Positions 1 through 9,069 of a stretch of 64,000 nt of DNA are shown one piece after another. Source of the stretch: Rhodococcus sp. AW25M09 (GTDB lineage: Bacteria > Actinomycetota > Actinomycetes > Mycobacteriales > Mycobacteriaceae); the NCBI RefSeq assembly GCF_000333955.1, contig NZ_CAPS01000144.1, positions 60,867 to 124,866 on the forward strand, given 5' to 3'. The notes under the pieces were generated by a model, which searched no databases, was not told the DNA's origin, and saw nothing but the letters and a program-made list of their open reading frames with translations. Every line of letters starts with the position of its first letter. Position 1 is the stretch's first letter. The translations under genes were made by a program, and so were the position numbers.

Positions 1-594
1 AACATTCGCGATCAGTGGGCTGCGCAGAACTACGAGCTTGGACCCTTGGGCTTCCCGAGCAGTGATGAGTACCTGTGTCAAGATGGAACAACGTCCAATG
101 ATGGTTACGAGTCATATGGCGCTTCCGGACAGAACTTCCAGAACGGCCAGTATCTGACGTCAGGACGCAGGCCGCCGACATTGGGCTACAGCTCAGTCCT
201 CTTCTCCAAACTCACCTATCAGTCATCTTCCCAATACACGACCGCAATTTCGCAGGCATCCACTGCTTGGAATGCACTTGGGAGCGTCCAGGTTACCCCC
301 TATGACCCTGTGAACCCGACGCTCACTAATGTGGAAATTTCCGACGCCAACCGTCCGGACGTCACATGGGCCGGGCTATACAGCAACACCGACTTTGGGG
401 TGGACACTATTCAAATGAATACAGCGAAGCTCGGTAACGCCAGTAATCAACGGAACGTTATGACACACGAGATGGGTCATGCGCTCGGTTTGGCGCATAA
501 CTGCAAAAGTCAGCTGATGGATCCGATTTCAAACTCATCGGTTTTTGCGCCGCAGTTCATGGATCAAGCCGCCTACCGTCAACTCTGGGGATGA
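1..594 (+). CDS. LGFP-repeat / matrixin-type zinc metalloprotease, 5' partial
   Basis: The reading frame is open from the first base of the window, so the gene begins upstream. The first residues end in ELGPLGFP, which matches the LGFP repeat used by actinobacterial secreted proteins to associate with the cell wall. The C-terminal part has the metzincin zinc motif HEMGHALGLAH (HExxHxxGxxH). A downstream LMDP is a plausible Met-turn, as in matrixin (M10A) proteases. The product is therefore probably a secreted or wall-associated zinc endopeptidase; its substrate cannot be inferred. The stop is one base before the next start, so the following lipoprotein gene is probably in the same operon. An internal TTG at 46 could be mistaken for a start, but it lies inside the LGFP motif. 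Confidence 0.85.
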   Translation, partial: NIRDQWAAQNYELGPLGFPSSDEYLCQDGTTSNDGYESYGASGQNFQNGQYLTSGRRPPTLGYSSVLFSKLTYQSSSQYTTAISQASTAWNALGSVQVTPYDPVNPTLTNVEISDANRPDVTWAGLYSNTDFGVDTIQMNTAKLGNASNQRNVMTHEMGHALGLAHNCKSQLMDPISNSSVFAPQFMDQAAYRQLWG

Positions 595-595
595 C

Positions 596-1252
596 ATGAT
601 GAAGGTCAGAAGTTTAGGATCAAAGTACGGCACGGTGGGCGTTGCGAGCTTATTCGCCTGCATTGTATTAGTTGGCTGCAGCACTTCGGCAGGCACGCAA
701 CCTGGAGATGCTGGCACGACTGCCAGCGTGACTACGCGCACACAAGCAGTGGAAATGGACTCGGCTTTCGATGTGACAGACCCTCAGCAGCTTGCCGGTT
801 GGGCCGACGCGGTCTTCGTCGGAACAGTGATTGAGCAAGTCGGTACGAAGGCAGTTGGGCCGTTTCCCGAGACGCAGTTTTCTGTTGAGGTGCTTCAGAC
901 CCTAAAGGGTGACGTCGCGGGCCAAATACTCGTCAATCAGCAAGGCGGGTATGGCACCGACGGTACGTTGTACTTACTGGACGATGACCCACTGATCGAG
1001 CCGGGAGCAACATACCTTATGTCGGCTGGCTTCTTGCCGTCCGAAAACTGGTACACGGTCGCTCCACGCGCGGGCAAAGTGACGTTGTCAGCAGAGGAAG
1101 TTGCTGCCGTCAGCGATGGAACTGCGCGGCGATCAACCGATGAGCCAGCGCCGGTCGCAACAATGCGAGATGCCATCGACAACGAGATTCCGTTCGATCC
1201 GAACCGCGAATCGGAGCCCGTCAGCTCCGAACCGCCAGTGCCACCAAGGTAG
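596..1252 (+). CDS. Putative lipoprotein of unknown function
   Basis: The start is placed at the first of two adjacent ATG codons, one base after the stop of the protease gene. The N-terminus has a few basic residues, a hydrophobic stretch and a lipobox LVGC, so it is predicted to be a lipid-anchored exported protein of about 218 residues. The mature part has no family I recognise. It includes a FVGTV segment followed by a Val/Leu-rich segment resembling a small beta domain, then a Pro/Glu-rich tail. Tight coupling suggests it works with the matrixin-type protease, for example as an envelope partner or inhibitor, but that is inference only. Confidence 0.7.
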   Translation: MMKVRSLGSKYGTVGVASLFACIVLVGCSTSAGTQPGDAGTTASVTTRTQAVEMDSAFDVTDPQQLAGWADAVFVGTVIEQVGTKAVGPFPETQFSVEVLQTLKGDVAGQILVNQQGGYGTDGTLYLLDDDPLIEPGATYLMSAGFLPSENWYTVAPRAGKVTLSAEEVAAVSDGTARRSTDEPAPVATMRDAIDNEIPFDPNRESEPVSSEPPVPPR

Positions 1253-1300
1253 GTGTGTGACTTCAGTCGACTGGACCGGAAGCTGATCTTCACGTCCCAC

Positions 1301-1350
1301 CAGTGCAGTTCGGGGGTGTATGACTTATTCCCGAACTGCACTGACGTTTT
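1301..1350 (+). terminator. Rho-independent-like hairpin after the protease/lipoprotein pair
   Basis: A perfect 14-bp inverted repeat (arm starting CAGTGCAGTTCGGG at 1301, partner at 1330-1343) with a 15-nt loop is followed by ACGTTTT. It lies about 50 bp after the lipoprotein stop codon, the expected place for the operon terminator. Confidence 0.7.
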
Positions 1351-1515
1351 AGCCTGTCTTGGCTGTCGACGGGCCAAATCCTCATCCGCGGTGGCTCCGC
1401 TACAGCGGCAGCTCATGGTCCGAGCGTGATTCGGGCAGGTGTCGAACCCTCGTTGGTGATGGCCCGAAACAGCGGGATACTAATCGGATGCACAGTGGTC
1501 AGAGGCAAACCCCGT

Positions 1516-1614
1516 CTACAACACGTTGACCAACACCCTCTGAGGCGGATCGACGATGCGGCGCGTGGGGGGATCGAAGGTCACAGGCCAGTTCTCGTAC
1601 AGATCACCGTTCAT
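1516..1614 (-). CDS. 32-residue ORF coupled to the imuA'-like fragment
   Basis: The ATG overlaps the stop of the imuA'-like fragment as ATGA. The peptide contains NWPVTFDPPTRRIVDPP and ends VNVL. A closely related 36-residue ORF lies at the same place after the intact imuA'-like gene at 46.7 kb, so both sequence and gene order are duplicated. It could be a real small protein. It could also be a relic of an ImuB C-terminal domain, because spaced W-P, P-P and V residues resemble what I recall of that domain; that comparison is weak. Confidence 0.4.
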   Translation of the reverse strand: MNGDLYENWPVTFDPPTRRIVDPPQRVLVNVL

Positions 1615-1893
1615 TGCGCGACCGCCAATCGGTGCGGCCGGTGGACGGGAGTTGCGTCGGTACTCGCGGGGGCCCAATGCACGCCGTGCTCGCCGAACGT
1701 GGGTGCAGTGAGGGTGTAACGGCCTGTGCGCTGGGTGATTCCACGTCCGTGGACGGCGGTCTCGATGGTGATCGAGCGGATACGGCCCCTCCCCTGCTCG
1801 ATGCCGCCGTAGCCGACGGGCCGAGACGAAATCCTCACGTCCAGACCAGGCATTCGACCGTCCGTGATCGCGAGTACTCCTGCGTGCTCCGTT
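1611..1893 (-). pseudogene. 3' fragment of an imuA'-like (SOS mutasome accessory) gene
   Basis: This is the C-terminal part of the protein encoded intact at 46813-47661. It shares ITDG-MPG, GYGGIEQGRGRIRSIT, ETAVHGRG and RTGRYTLTAP-FGEHG. The upstream part is absent, because the IS21-family element abuts it at 1893/1894 and the sequence beyond the element does not continue the gene. Nucleotide similarity to the 46.7-kb copy extends from about 1484 to 1893 and includes bases past the small downstream ORF. It is a non-functional remnant. Confidence 0.75.
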
Positions 1894-1954
1894 TGTCGCT
1901 TGCCAGGGTGATGGGACCACCTGATTGCCAGAGGGTAGGGACCACCGTGGCGCG

Positions 1955-2758
1955 TTATTGAGGATGCTCGTTGTCGTTGGTGGCGTCAACTGTTCCGGGT
2001 CGGGTGCGTTGGCGGTAGGACGGTCCTTCGATGACGAGGGTGTGTGCTGTGGAGGTCAGTCGGTCGATGGCGGATTGAGCGAGGAGGGTGTCGGCGGTCA
2101 TGGTCAGCCACTCCGCCGGCTCCCGGTTGGAGGTGACGATCGTGGTTTTCTTGCGGTGGCGTTCGACGATGAGTTCGTAGAAGTCGCTGGTTTCGGTCGC
2201 GTCGAGTGGTCGCAGCGCGAAGTCATCGATGATGAGGACTTCGATGGCAGTCAGCCGTCGGATTTCGGCGTCGACGGTGTTGTCGAGTCGGGCCGCTCGG
2301 AGGCGGGTGAACAGTTTGTCCGATCGCGCGAACAGGACACTGTGGCGGCGGCGGATTGCCATGTGCCCCAATGCTGTTGCCAGATGCGTCTTCCCGACTC
2401 CGACGGGGCCGAGGATGATCGCGGACTGGTGAGCGTCGAGGAAGCGTAGTGAGGTCAGATCCCCGAGTAGGGTGCGGTCGTAACGGAGATCGTCGTGGGT
2501 GTTCCATGCGTCGAAGACCATCGCCGGGTCCAGTCCTGCTTTCGTCGATCGCAATGTCGCAGAGCGGGAGTCGCGTCGGTTGACTTCGTCGGCGAGGAGC
2601 ACTTCGAGGAACCCGATGTGACTGAGTTTGTGTTGCCGAGCCAGAGCTGCTCGTTCAGGCAGTGTGTCGGCGAGCGCGCCGAGTTTGAGGGCTTTGAGCA
2701 GTCGGACGAGGTCGGTGCCGACCGGTTCGGTGGTGGCTGGGGTGCGAGTGGTGGTCAT
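1955..2758 (-). CDS. istB: IS21-family transposition helper ATPase IstB
   Basis: A 267-residue AAA+ ATPase of the IstB/DnaC-like family that assists the IstA transposase in choosing and capturing the target. Visible features are a Walker A GPVGVGKT after about residue 115, a Walker B-like EVLIIDDFA, a sensor-type TSNREP, and the usual N-terminal helical part with LKLGALADTLPERA. The start overlaps the istA stop as ATGA, the normal IS21 arrangement. Length is as expected for the family and nothing is missing. Confidence 0.93.
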   Translation of the reverse strand: MTTTRTPATTEPVGTDLVRLLKALKLGALADTLPERAALARQHKLSHIGFLEVLLADEVNRRDSRSATLRSTKAGLDPAMVFDAWNTHDDLRYDRTLLGDLTSLRFLDAHQSAIILGPVGVGKTHLATALGHMAIRRRHSVLFARSDKLFTRLRAARLDNTVDAEIRRLTAIEVLIIDDFALRPLDATETSDFYELIVERHRKKTTIVTSNREPAEWLTMTADTLLAQSAIDRLTSTAHTLVIEGPSYRQRTRPGTVDATNDNEHPQ

Positions 2759-4386
2759 GAGGGTCCTTCCGTGGATGTGGGGCCGGCGTCTACGACGGTC
2801 AGTGATGGTGTTGTGGTGGAACGGAATTCGGATGGGTCTCGTGAGAAGCGTGTCGATGCCTGCCCGACCGCTGCCGGTAAGGACGGTGCTGTCTTTTCGG
2901 TGGCCCGCTCCAACATGGAGGCGATCTTGGTGACCGAGACGACGTCGAGGTCGAGCGACAGTGAGCAGGCTTGTTCGACCCGGTCGGCTCCGTAACGTCT
3001 CACCAACCCTTGAAGGCGGTAGACGCTACGAATCCGCGTCCAGGGCAGTGGGTCGTCGAGGATTCGTTCGGCGTAGATCCCGATGTTGCGGCCATGGCCG
3101 TTGCAAGTTCTGATCAGTGAGGTGACATCCCGTAGCGCGTAGCCGGTCTTGTGTTCGGGGAGGTCGGCGCGGTCGGTACTGCGCCCACCTGCAGGTTGGC
3201 GGGGATGGATTTTCACCAGGGTGCCGCGGTGATAGAACTTCACCAGCTCGGTGTCGGCCCGGACCGACAGTGTCGATCCGATCCACTGCTGCGGCAACGA
3301 ATACAGTGCCCGCCCGATCTCGGCGTGGAAGTCGCGGTGGACTTTCACGTCCTTGAAGATCGGCACGTCGTACTCCGCCGGCACCGGAAGCAGCGCCGGC
3401 AACTCTGATTCGTCGAACACTTCGAGCGGTCGGGCGCAGGTCGTGCCGTGGATGCGCATACCCGCGGTGCTGCTGCACCACCGCACAGCAGCGTCTTGCG
3501 CTTGGGTGAGGCTGGTGAATCGTTCACCGGCCCAGAAGTTCCCCCGCACATATTGCACGGTGCGCTCGACTCTCGGTTTGTCCTTCGGCGACCGCACCCG
3601 CGCCGGGTCGGTGACGAACCCGACGTGGGCGCTGTAGTCGAGCCAGCCATCGCTCAACCGCGGAGTGATCGGATCCGCCGTCGTGACAACAGGTTTGAGA
3701 TTGTCCGGGATCAAGACCGCGAACACGCCGCCGAAGAACTTCCACGCTGCTTCGCAGCCGGCGATCACCGCCACCAACGTCTGCGAATAGCTCAGCCACA
3801 CGAACATGTGTCGGCTGTAGACCGCGGTGAAGATCAAGGCGTGGACTTTGCGGGCCCGCCCGTCGTCGGGGTCGGTGAGCATCCCCAGATACCCGAAGTC
3901 GACTTGGCATTCGATCCCGGGTTCGCCGTCTACGACGCGGACCGTGAGGTTCTTGCGGCCGAAACCGCACCTCTCGGTAGCGAACCGGTGCAGTGTCCGG
4001 TACGGCACCACGCATCCTTGACGGGCAAGCAGCACTTCGATTTTCGCGATCGTGAGCGGTTTGCGTTCACCCTCACCGGCCACCCACTTGGTGATCTGCT
4101 CCTGATGGGGCACCAGTTGCTCCCATGCCGCGCCGTGACCGTGGGGCCGGTCGGGTCGGACAGTGGCGACGACCGCCGCGATCACCTCGTCGCTGACCGC
4201 GTCGGCATCGTCGGTTCTGGTCAGGCCGGCTGCTTGGGCTGCCTCGACGTAGCGGCGGACCGTTTTGCGATCCACACCGGCATGCTCGGCGATCGTGCGC
4301 AGCCCCGGTGCGGGCAGTGCCGCCGTCCCGAGCCACAGCCGTAGTACTTCTCTGATTTCGTTCACACTGATCTCCCGAAAAGCCAT
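2755..4386 (-). CDS. istA: IS21-family transposase IstA
   Basis: DDE-type transposase of about 543 residues. The start is set at the ATG giving MAFREISVNEIREVLRLW, because the upstream extension is basic and low-complexity. An N-terminal helix-turn-helix (IAEHAGVDRKTVRRYV) precedes the catalytic core, where CQVDFGYLG contains the first Asp, LIPDNLKP the second region and KDKPRVERTVQYVR the Glu region. It cuts and joins the ends of the element at 1894 and 4553 and overlaps istB by 4 bp. Confidence 0.92.
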   Translation of the reverse strand: MAFREISVNEIREVLRLWLGTAALPAPGLRTIAEHAGVDRKTVRRYVEAAQAAGLTRTDDADAVSDEVIAAVVATVRPDRPHGHGAAWEQLVPHQEQITKWVAGEGERKPLTIAKIEVLLARQGCVVPYRTLHRFATERCGFGRKNLTVRVVDGEPGIECQVDFGYLGMLTDPDDGRARKVHALIFTAVYSRHMFVWLSYSQTLVAVIAGCEAAWKFFGGVFAVLIPDNLKPVVTTADPITPRLSDGWLDYSAHVGFVTDPARVRSPKDKPRVERTVQYVRGNFWAGERFTSLTQAQDAAVRWCSSTAGMRIHGTTCARPLEVFDESELPALLPVPAEYDVPIFKDVKVHRDFHAEIGRALYSLPQQWIGSTLSVRADTELVKFYHRGTLVKIHPRQPAGGRSTDRADLPEHKTGYALRDVTSLIRTCNGHGRNIGIYAERILDDPLPWTRIRSVYRLQGLVRRYGADRVEQACSLSLDLDVVSVTKIASMLERATEKTAPSLPAAVGQASTRFSRDPSEFRSTTTPSLTVVDAGPTSTEGPS

Positions 4387-4654
4387 GCTCACCGACCTCC
4401 GTGACGGACTTCGTGCTGTCACAGACGATCGAACGAGCAAACGACGGGACCACCGGCAAGGCGCGCCGGTGGTCCCATAACTGGCAATCCAGGTGGTCCC
4501 ATCACCCTGGCAGAAATCAGGTCACGCTGGTCCCATGCTCATGGCAGACGACACCGTTGACCGGACTACGCAGCGACACGCCTGATCGCATGAATCCGAT
4601 CCGAGTGTCGCGGGGTAGACATCACCTACCTCGGCCTCAAGAAAGCGGTGTCGC

Positions 4655-5902
4655 ATGATCGACGAAGCAGAGCGAAACATCGAGCAAGTCCAGATCCCCC
4701 GATGGGGCAAGGTCGAAAAATCCGACGGAACCATCCCCTGGCTGGTCGTCGACGAGGATCTGGTGCCGGTAGAGCCGATCCGGCGGTTCCTCCTCGACTT
4801 CGTCGCACGGGGTAATCGACCGTGGTCGGTCCGCAGCTACGCCTACGACCTTTTGCGATGGTGGCGATGGCTTCGTGTCTACGAGATCGACTGGGAAAGA
4901 GCGACTTCCGCTGAGTCACGGGATCTGGTTCTGTGGATGATGCGGGCCGACAAGCCTCGGAACGCAGCGCGGACCAAATCGCGGACCACTGTGGGAACAG
5001 TCAACGTGATCACCCGCAAGCGATATCTCGACGACCGATATTGTGCCCGCACCATCCGCCATTCCAATGCAGTGGTGCGGGCGTTCTACGAGTTCTGGAT
5101 CGAACGCGGTGAAGGCCCACTGGTCAATCCGATGCCGGTGGCACGAGGGGCGGCCCGGGTGAATGCGCATCACAACCCGCTCGAACCGTTTCGGCCCGGT
5201 GGACGGTTGCGGTACAACCCGAAACTTCCCGTCCAGCGTCCCCGGTCCATACCCGACGATCGGTGGCTCGAGCTGTTCGGTGCGCTGCGCTCGAACCGGG
5301 ATCGGGCATTGTTGGCTTTGGCGGTCAGCAATGGTGCACGAGCTGCGGAAATCCTCGGAATTTCTCTCGAAGACATCGACTGGGGAGACCAGTTGATTCG
5401 AGTGACACGTAAGGGGACACGCGTCGATCAGTGGCTCCCAGCCAGCCCGGAAGCGTTCGTGTGGCTTCGCCTGCATCTCGCGGACCTGGGAACATCCTTG
5501 GACGTGAACGGATCGCTGTGGCTCACCCTCCGCCGCAGATCCGACTCCTCCGCTGCTCTGGAGTATCGACCATTGACCTACGACGCGCTGCGCAAGGTGC
5601 TGACGCGGGCAAACGACGTTCTGGGCACCAACTGGACGATGCACGACCTCCGCCACACCGCAGCCATACGAATGGCACACGACGGAACACTCACCTCGCG
5701 CGACATACAGACGATCCTCGGGCACGCGCACCTGTCGACCACGACCGAGATCTATCTCGTCGAAGACCAAGACGACACCATCCGAAGGGTCCAGCATCAT
5801 CTCGCGCACCGAGCCGAACACATGATCAGCAATCCCCCTACCGTGGCCGCTGGTTACGACTCTGCGGATCTGAATGTGCTGTTCGGAGCGGTCGAGTCAT
5901 GA
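4655..5902 (+). CDS. Tyrosine recombinase (first of an overlapping pair)
   Basis: A 415-residue site-specific recombinase of the phage-integrase family. An N-terminal SAM-like core-binding region (about residues 30-180, with WSVRSYAYDLLRWW) precedes the catalytic domain with the first Arg in NGARAAEI, HDLRHTAA (HxxR) and LGHAHLSTTTEIYL carrying the nucleophilic Tyr. The stop overlaps the start of a second, larger recombinase as ATGA. Paired recombinases of about 400 and 800 residues recall the TnpA/TnpB pair of Tn554-like elements, although no third protein (TnpC) is evident. Confidence 0.85.
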   Translation: MIDEAERNIEQVQIPRWGKVEKSDGTIPWLVVDEDLVPVEPIRRFLLDFVARGNRPWSVRSYAYDLLRWWRWLRVYEIDWERATSAESRDLVLWMMRADKPRNAARTKSRTTVGTVNVITRKRYLDDRYCARTIRHSNAVVRAFYEFWIERGEGPLVNPMPVARGAARVNAHHNPLEPFRPGGRLRYNPKLPVQRPRSIPDDRWLELFGALRSNRDRALLALAVSNGARAAEILGISLEDIDWGDQLIRVTRKGTRVDQWLPASPEAFVWLRLHLADLGTSLDVNGSLWLTLRRRSDSSAALEYRPLTYDALRKVLTRANDVLGTNWTMHDLRHTAAIRMAHDGTLTSRDIQTILGHAHLSTTTEIYLVEDQDDTIRRVQHHLAHRAEHMISNPPTVAAGYDSADLNVLFGAVES

Positions 5903-8301
5903 ACGTGACACCCACCGAGCTGCCGGTCGCACAGCGGGCCAACCCACGGTTGCAGTACCGATTCAAGCGCCACGAAGACCTTGCCGACTCCGCTCCGATC
6001 GGCGGGGCCAAGGATCTACTCGACATCGAAGAGATCCTCGATACTGTTCCAGTATTTCTGTATCCCAATGGTTCTCGTGAACACGGTGCCAAAAGGGCAT
6101 GCCGACTGATCCTGGAGTGGCTTCTGACCTTCCCCGGCGCGGGATGGCAGGAGCGCTGGGTTCATTCCGGTGCCGACGTAGGATCGTCCGACTGGCTCGA
6201 CACCTTCCACGACAATGCCGACCCACGAACAGTGGTGACCCGAAGCCAAGAACTGCGGCGCGGCCTGATCCTTCTTCTGGTCGCGCGGGTTGTCTTTCCC
6301 AGTTACGAGTCCATGTCAGCAATGCAGTGGACCGGGCTATACGCCAAGCTGCGCACCGCTCACCACCCCGAGATGTTCACAGCGTTGGAGGCCCGTGTCT
6401 CGGTTCTGGCGGCGAACTCCAAACAATGCAGCACCGCGATGCTGGTGGCATGCAAGATCGTTCTGCATACGGGGCGCGATCTCCATGAACTCACTCCGGA
6501 AGACCTGCTGGGCTACCGCGCCTGGAACATGGTCAGTGATCGCCCGACCTCGGCCAGCGTGCAACTGGTGTGGGCGGGACTCGACGGTATCGCCGACCTG
6601 CGGGGAATCAAGAGCTTCGCTGCAGCAATTCGGCGCGGACCCCGCCCGACGGGTGAATTGGTCGACCGATACAACCTCGTGAACACGACGGTGCGGAACG
6701 TTCTGGTGCGCTACCTCGACGAACGACGACCGAGTCTGGACTACGGCGGCTTCGCCGCCCTTACCGGAGTTCTCGCCGGCAACTTCTGGGCCGATATAGA
6801 ACTCCACGATCCAGGCCTCGACACCATCGACCTCCCGCCGGACGTTGCGGCCGGGTGGAAGCAACGACTGTCGGTGATCACCGACAAAGACGGAACCACA
6901 CGCCCACGAGCAGGGCGACTGGCAGTGATGATGACAGTGCGCGGCTTCTACCGCGACATCGCCGAATGGGCAGCCGAAGACCCCACCTGGGTGCAGTGGA
7001 GCGTTCCGAACCCCATCCGCAAAAGTGACGTCGAGGGATACAGCAAAGAACGCGCGAAGACGACAGCGGTCGTGCACCAACGAATTCGCGAGCGTTTGCC
7101 GCACCTTCCCTCGTTGGTCGATGCCGCTCACGATCGCCGTGACCGATCGGCCGCGCTACTCGCTGCCACCGCGTCGGTGGCGGTCGGAGAGACCTTCGAG
7201 CATCTCGGAGTGCGCTACCGCCGGTCCATCGCGCCCTCGTTCACGAAATCCAGCTGCCAGCACGATCATCCACCGGTGCTCGCCGAAGTCATCGACACCG
7301 GCGAGATCATCGAAATCGAAATAGAAGAGCACGAGGCATTCTGGGCATGGGCGGTGATCGAGACGTTCCGCCACACCGGAATTCGAGTGGAGGAACTCCT
7401 CGAACTCACCCACCTCGCAGTCGTGTCCTACACACTGCCATCGACCGGCGAGATCGTGCCGATGCTGCAAATCGTCCCGTCCAAAACCGGCGAAGAACGC
7501 CTTCTGCTGGTCAGTCCGGAACTCGCGAGCGTGCTGGCAACGATCATTGCCCGCCTCCGAACCGCCAATGACGGCACAGTCCCGCTGACCGCGCGATACG
7601 ACGGCCACGAACGTATTACCGATCCACCGCTACCGCATCTGTTCCAGCATCGAATGGGCTGGCTATGGACGGTGCCGACTCGAAACTTGATCCAGAAGTG
7701 GCTCAACCAAACCCTTGCCGCCACCGGAATCGTCGACAACGCGGGCAACCCGCTCCGATACACAGCACACGATTTTCGGCGGATGTTCGCCACCGAATCG
7801 GTCGGCAGCGGACTGCCGATCCACATCGTCGCAAAACTGCTCGGGCACAAGCACATTTCCACAACGCAGATCTACACTGCCGTGTTCGACGAGGAGCTCG
7901 TTCGTTCCTTCCGCACCTTCCTCGACGCACGCCGCGCCCAGAGACCGGAGGACGAGTACCGCAGCCCCACCGACGCGGAGTGGAACGAATTTCAGCAGCA
8001 CTTCGAGCATCGCAAACTCGAACTCGGAACCTGCGGGCGTCCCTACAACACCCCATGCAAGCACGAACATGCCTGCATCCGATGCCCCAGCCAGCAGGTT
8101 GACCCCAACGCCCGCGTACGGCTGACGGAGATCATCGCCAACCTCCGCGACCGCATCGCTGAGGCACGCAACAACGGCTGGACCGGCGAAGCCGAAGGCC
8201 TCCAAACCAGCCTCACCGCGGCAGCAACGAAGCTCGTCAGCCTCGACCGAACGGCAGGCCCGAACGCCATGACATCGCTCGGAATCCCTGCCATGCCTTG
8301 A
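5899..8301 (+). CDS. Large tyrosine recombinase with C-terminal Cys-rich tail
   Basis: About 800 residues. The start is the ATG at 5899 that overlaps the upstream stop; the same frame is open further upstream, but that part is antisense-like and overlaps the first recombinase. The catalytic domain is in the last third: TGIRVEELLEL (Arg), AHDFRRMFATE (HxxR) and LGHKHISTTQIYT (Tyr). It is followed by a tail with CGRPYNTPCKHEHACIRCPS, a probable metal-binding motif, and a helical end. The long N-terminal part is unassigned but resembles TnpB-type recombinases of Tn554-like elements. Flanking target sites were not identified. Confidence 0.85.
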   Translation: MNVTPTELPVAQRANPRLQYRFKRHEDLADSAPIGGAKDLLDIEEILDTVPVFLYPNGSREHGAKRACRLILEWLLTFPGAGWQERWVHSGADVGSSDWLDTFHDNADPRTVVTRSQELRRGLILLLVARVVFPSYESMSAMQWTGLYAKLRTAHHPEMFTALEARVSVLAANSKQCSTAMLVACKIVLHTGRDLHELTPEDLLGYRAWNMVSDRPTSASVQLVWAGLDGIADLRGIKSFAAAIRRGPRPTGELVDRYNLVNTTVRNVLVRYLDERRPSLDYGGFAALTGVLAGNFWADIELHDPGLDTIDLPPDVAAGWKQRLSVITDKDGTTRPRAGRLAVMMTVRGFYRDIAEWAAEDPTWVQWSVPNPIRKSDVEGYSKERAKTTAVVHQRIRERLPHLPSLVDAAHDRRDRSAALLAATASVAVGETFEHLGVRYRRSIAPSFTKSSCQHDHPPVLAEVIDTGEIIEIEIEEHEAFWAWAVIETFRHTGIRVEELLELTHLAVVSYTLPSTGEIVPMLQIVPSKTGEERLLLVSPELASVLATIIARLRTANDGTVPLTARYDGHERITDPPLPHLFQHRMGWLWTVPTRNLIQKWLNQTLAATGIVDNAGNPLRYTAHDFRRMFATESVGSGLPIHIVAKLLGHKHISTTQIYTAVFDEELVRSFRTFLDARRAQRPEDEYRSPTDAEWNEFQQHFEHRKLELGTCGRPYNTPCKHEHACIRCPSQQVDPNARVRLTEIIANLRDRIAEARNNGWTGEAEGLQTSLTAAATKLVSLDRTAGPNAMTSLGIPAMP

Positions 8302-8348
8302 GGGAGCTCCATCAGTTTCTACGCGGGCCGGAGACAGGTGCGCTGCAT

Positions 8349-8900
8349 CTAATTTGGTAAGGACACGGCGACCAGGTCATCTGTTCGCGGCTCCATCTCG
8401 CGAAGTAGGTCGAAGGCCTCGGTGTCGGGTCTACCGCAGTGATTCTTCGGAAACTGCGGCCGGTACCCGGCTCCGGACGCATCGACGAGCCACACCGCCG
8501 GAGGGTTGAGATAGTCACCCGAGCACGAGTAGAGGATCGACACCCGAAACCGGTAAGACGTGGCCTCGAATGCTGCCGCGACTTCATCGACGCCGTCGCC
8601 GGAGTAGGTCAGTTGCCGCACCGCGTAGAACGGAACCTCCACCAACTGCTGGTCCGGGCTCCCACACACCATCACCGACGCGACCGTGAAATCGGCGGGT
8701 CGGGAACCGAATTCGGGACTGTGCGGAATGCTCAGTGTTGCCCCCGACAGCACACCGCTCGACACTTCGCGATCGGCGACACACGACGGCACCGTCGCAA
8801 TCGCCGTCCTCGGGGAGGGCTCAGGCCAGAAGTAGACAGACAAACCCGCAACCAGAACTGCCACCACAGGCAGCACGATCAACCATCTCCGTCGGGTCAC
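8349..8900 (-). CDS. Membrane-anchored protein of unknown function
   Basis: Start chosen at GTG 8900, which has GAGGAG seven bases upstream and gives a basic N-terminus followed by one transmembrane helix (WLIVLPVVAVLVAGLSVYF). The exported remainder, about 150 residues, contains four Cys and a segment VWLVDASGAGYRPQFPKNHC. A diverged paralogue at 17985-18545 has the same layout, with VWAVDPQSRAVRLELPKDSC at the equivalent place. An in-frame ATG at 8954 would add 18 residues without a clear ribosome site. Function unknown; likely single-pass with an extracytoplasmic domain. Confidence 0.6.
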   Translation of the reverse strand: MTRRRWLIVLPVVAVLVAGLSVYFWPEPSPRTAIATVPSCVADREVSSGVLSGATLSIPHSPEFGSRPADFTVASVMVCGSPDQQLVEVPFYAVRQLTYSGDGVDEVAAAFEATSYRFRVSILYSCSGDYLNPPAVWLVDASGAGYRPQFPKNHCGRPDTEAFDLLREMEPRTDDLVAVSLPN

Positions 8901-9069
8901 GTCAGCTCTCCTCGGTGCGAGCCCTTGTGGTGCAGGGCGTTTCGCTATGACCATCGAGGGCAGCAGTCACGACCGGCGTCGAGTCAGAGACAAGCCCGCG
9001 ACCGTCGAGACCAAGATCCACCAGCGCACCGTAGAACCAAACCACGATCTTCGGCCATCGGCGAATACC

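Larger units (their letters stand above)
1894..4553 (-). mobile_element. IS21-family insertion sequence, 2660 bp, complete
   Basis: The ends are inverted copies: TGTCGCTTGCCAGGG at 1894 and, read inward from 4553, TGTCGTCTGCCATGA. Both are followed by internal repeats containing ATGGGACCA, the multiple end-binding sites typical of IS21 elements. The flanks carry a 5-bp direct repeat CCGTT (1889-1893 and 4554-4558), within the family's usual 4-8 bp. istA and istB overlap as ATGA. The element looks intact and, given the target duplication, arrived by transposition. Confidence 0.9.

Noticed and set aside
5431..5898. N-terminal extension of the large recombinase
   Set aside because: It overlaps the catalytic end of the first recombinase in another frame, and an ATG overlapping that stop is available at 5899.
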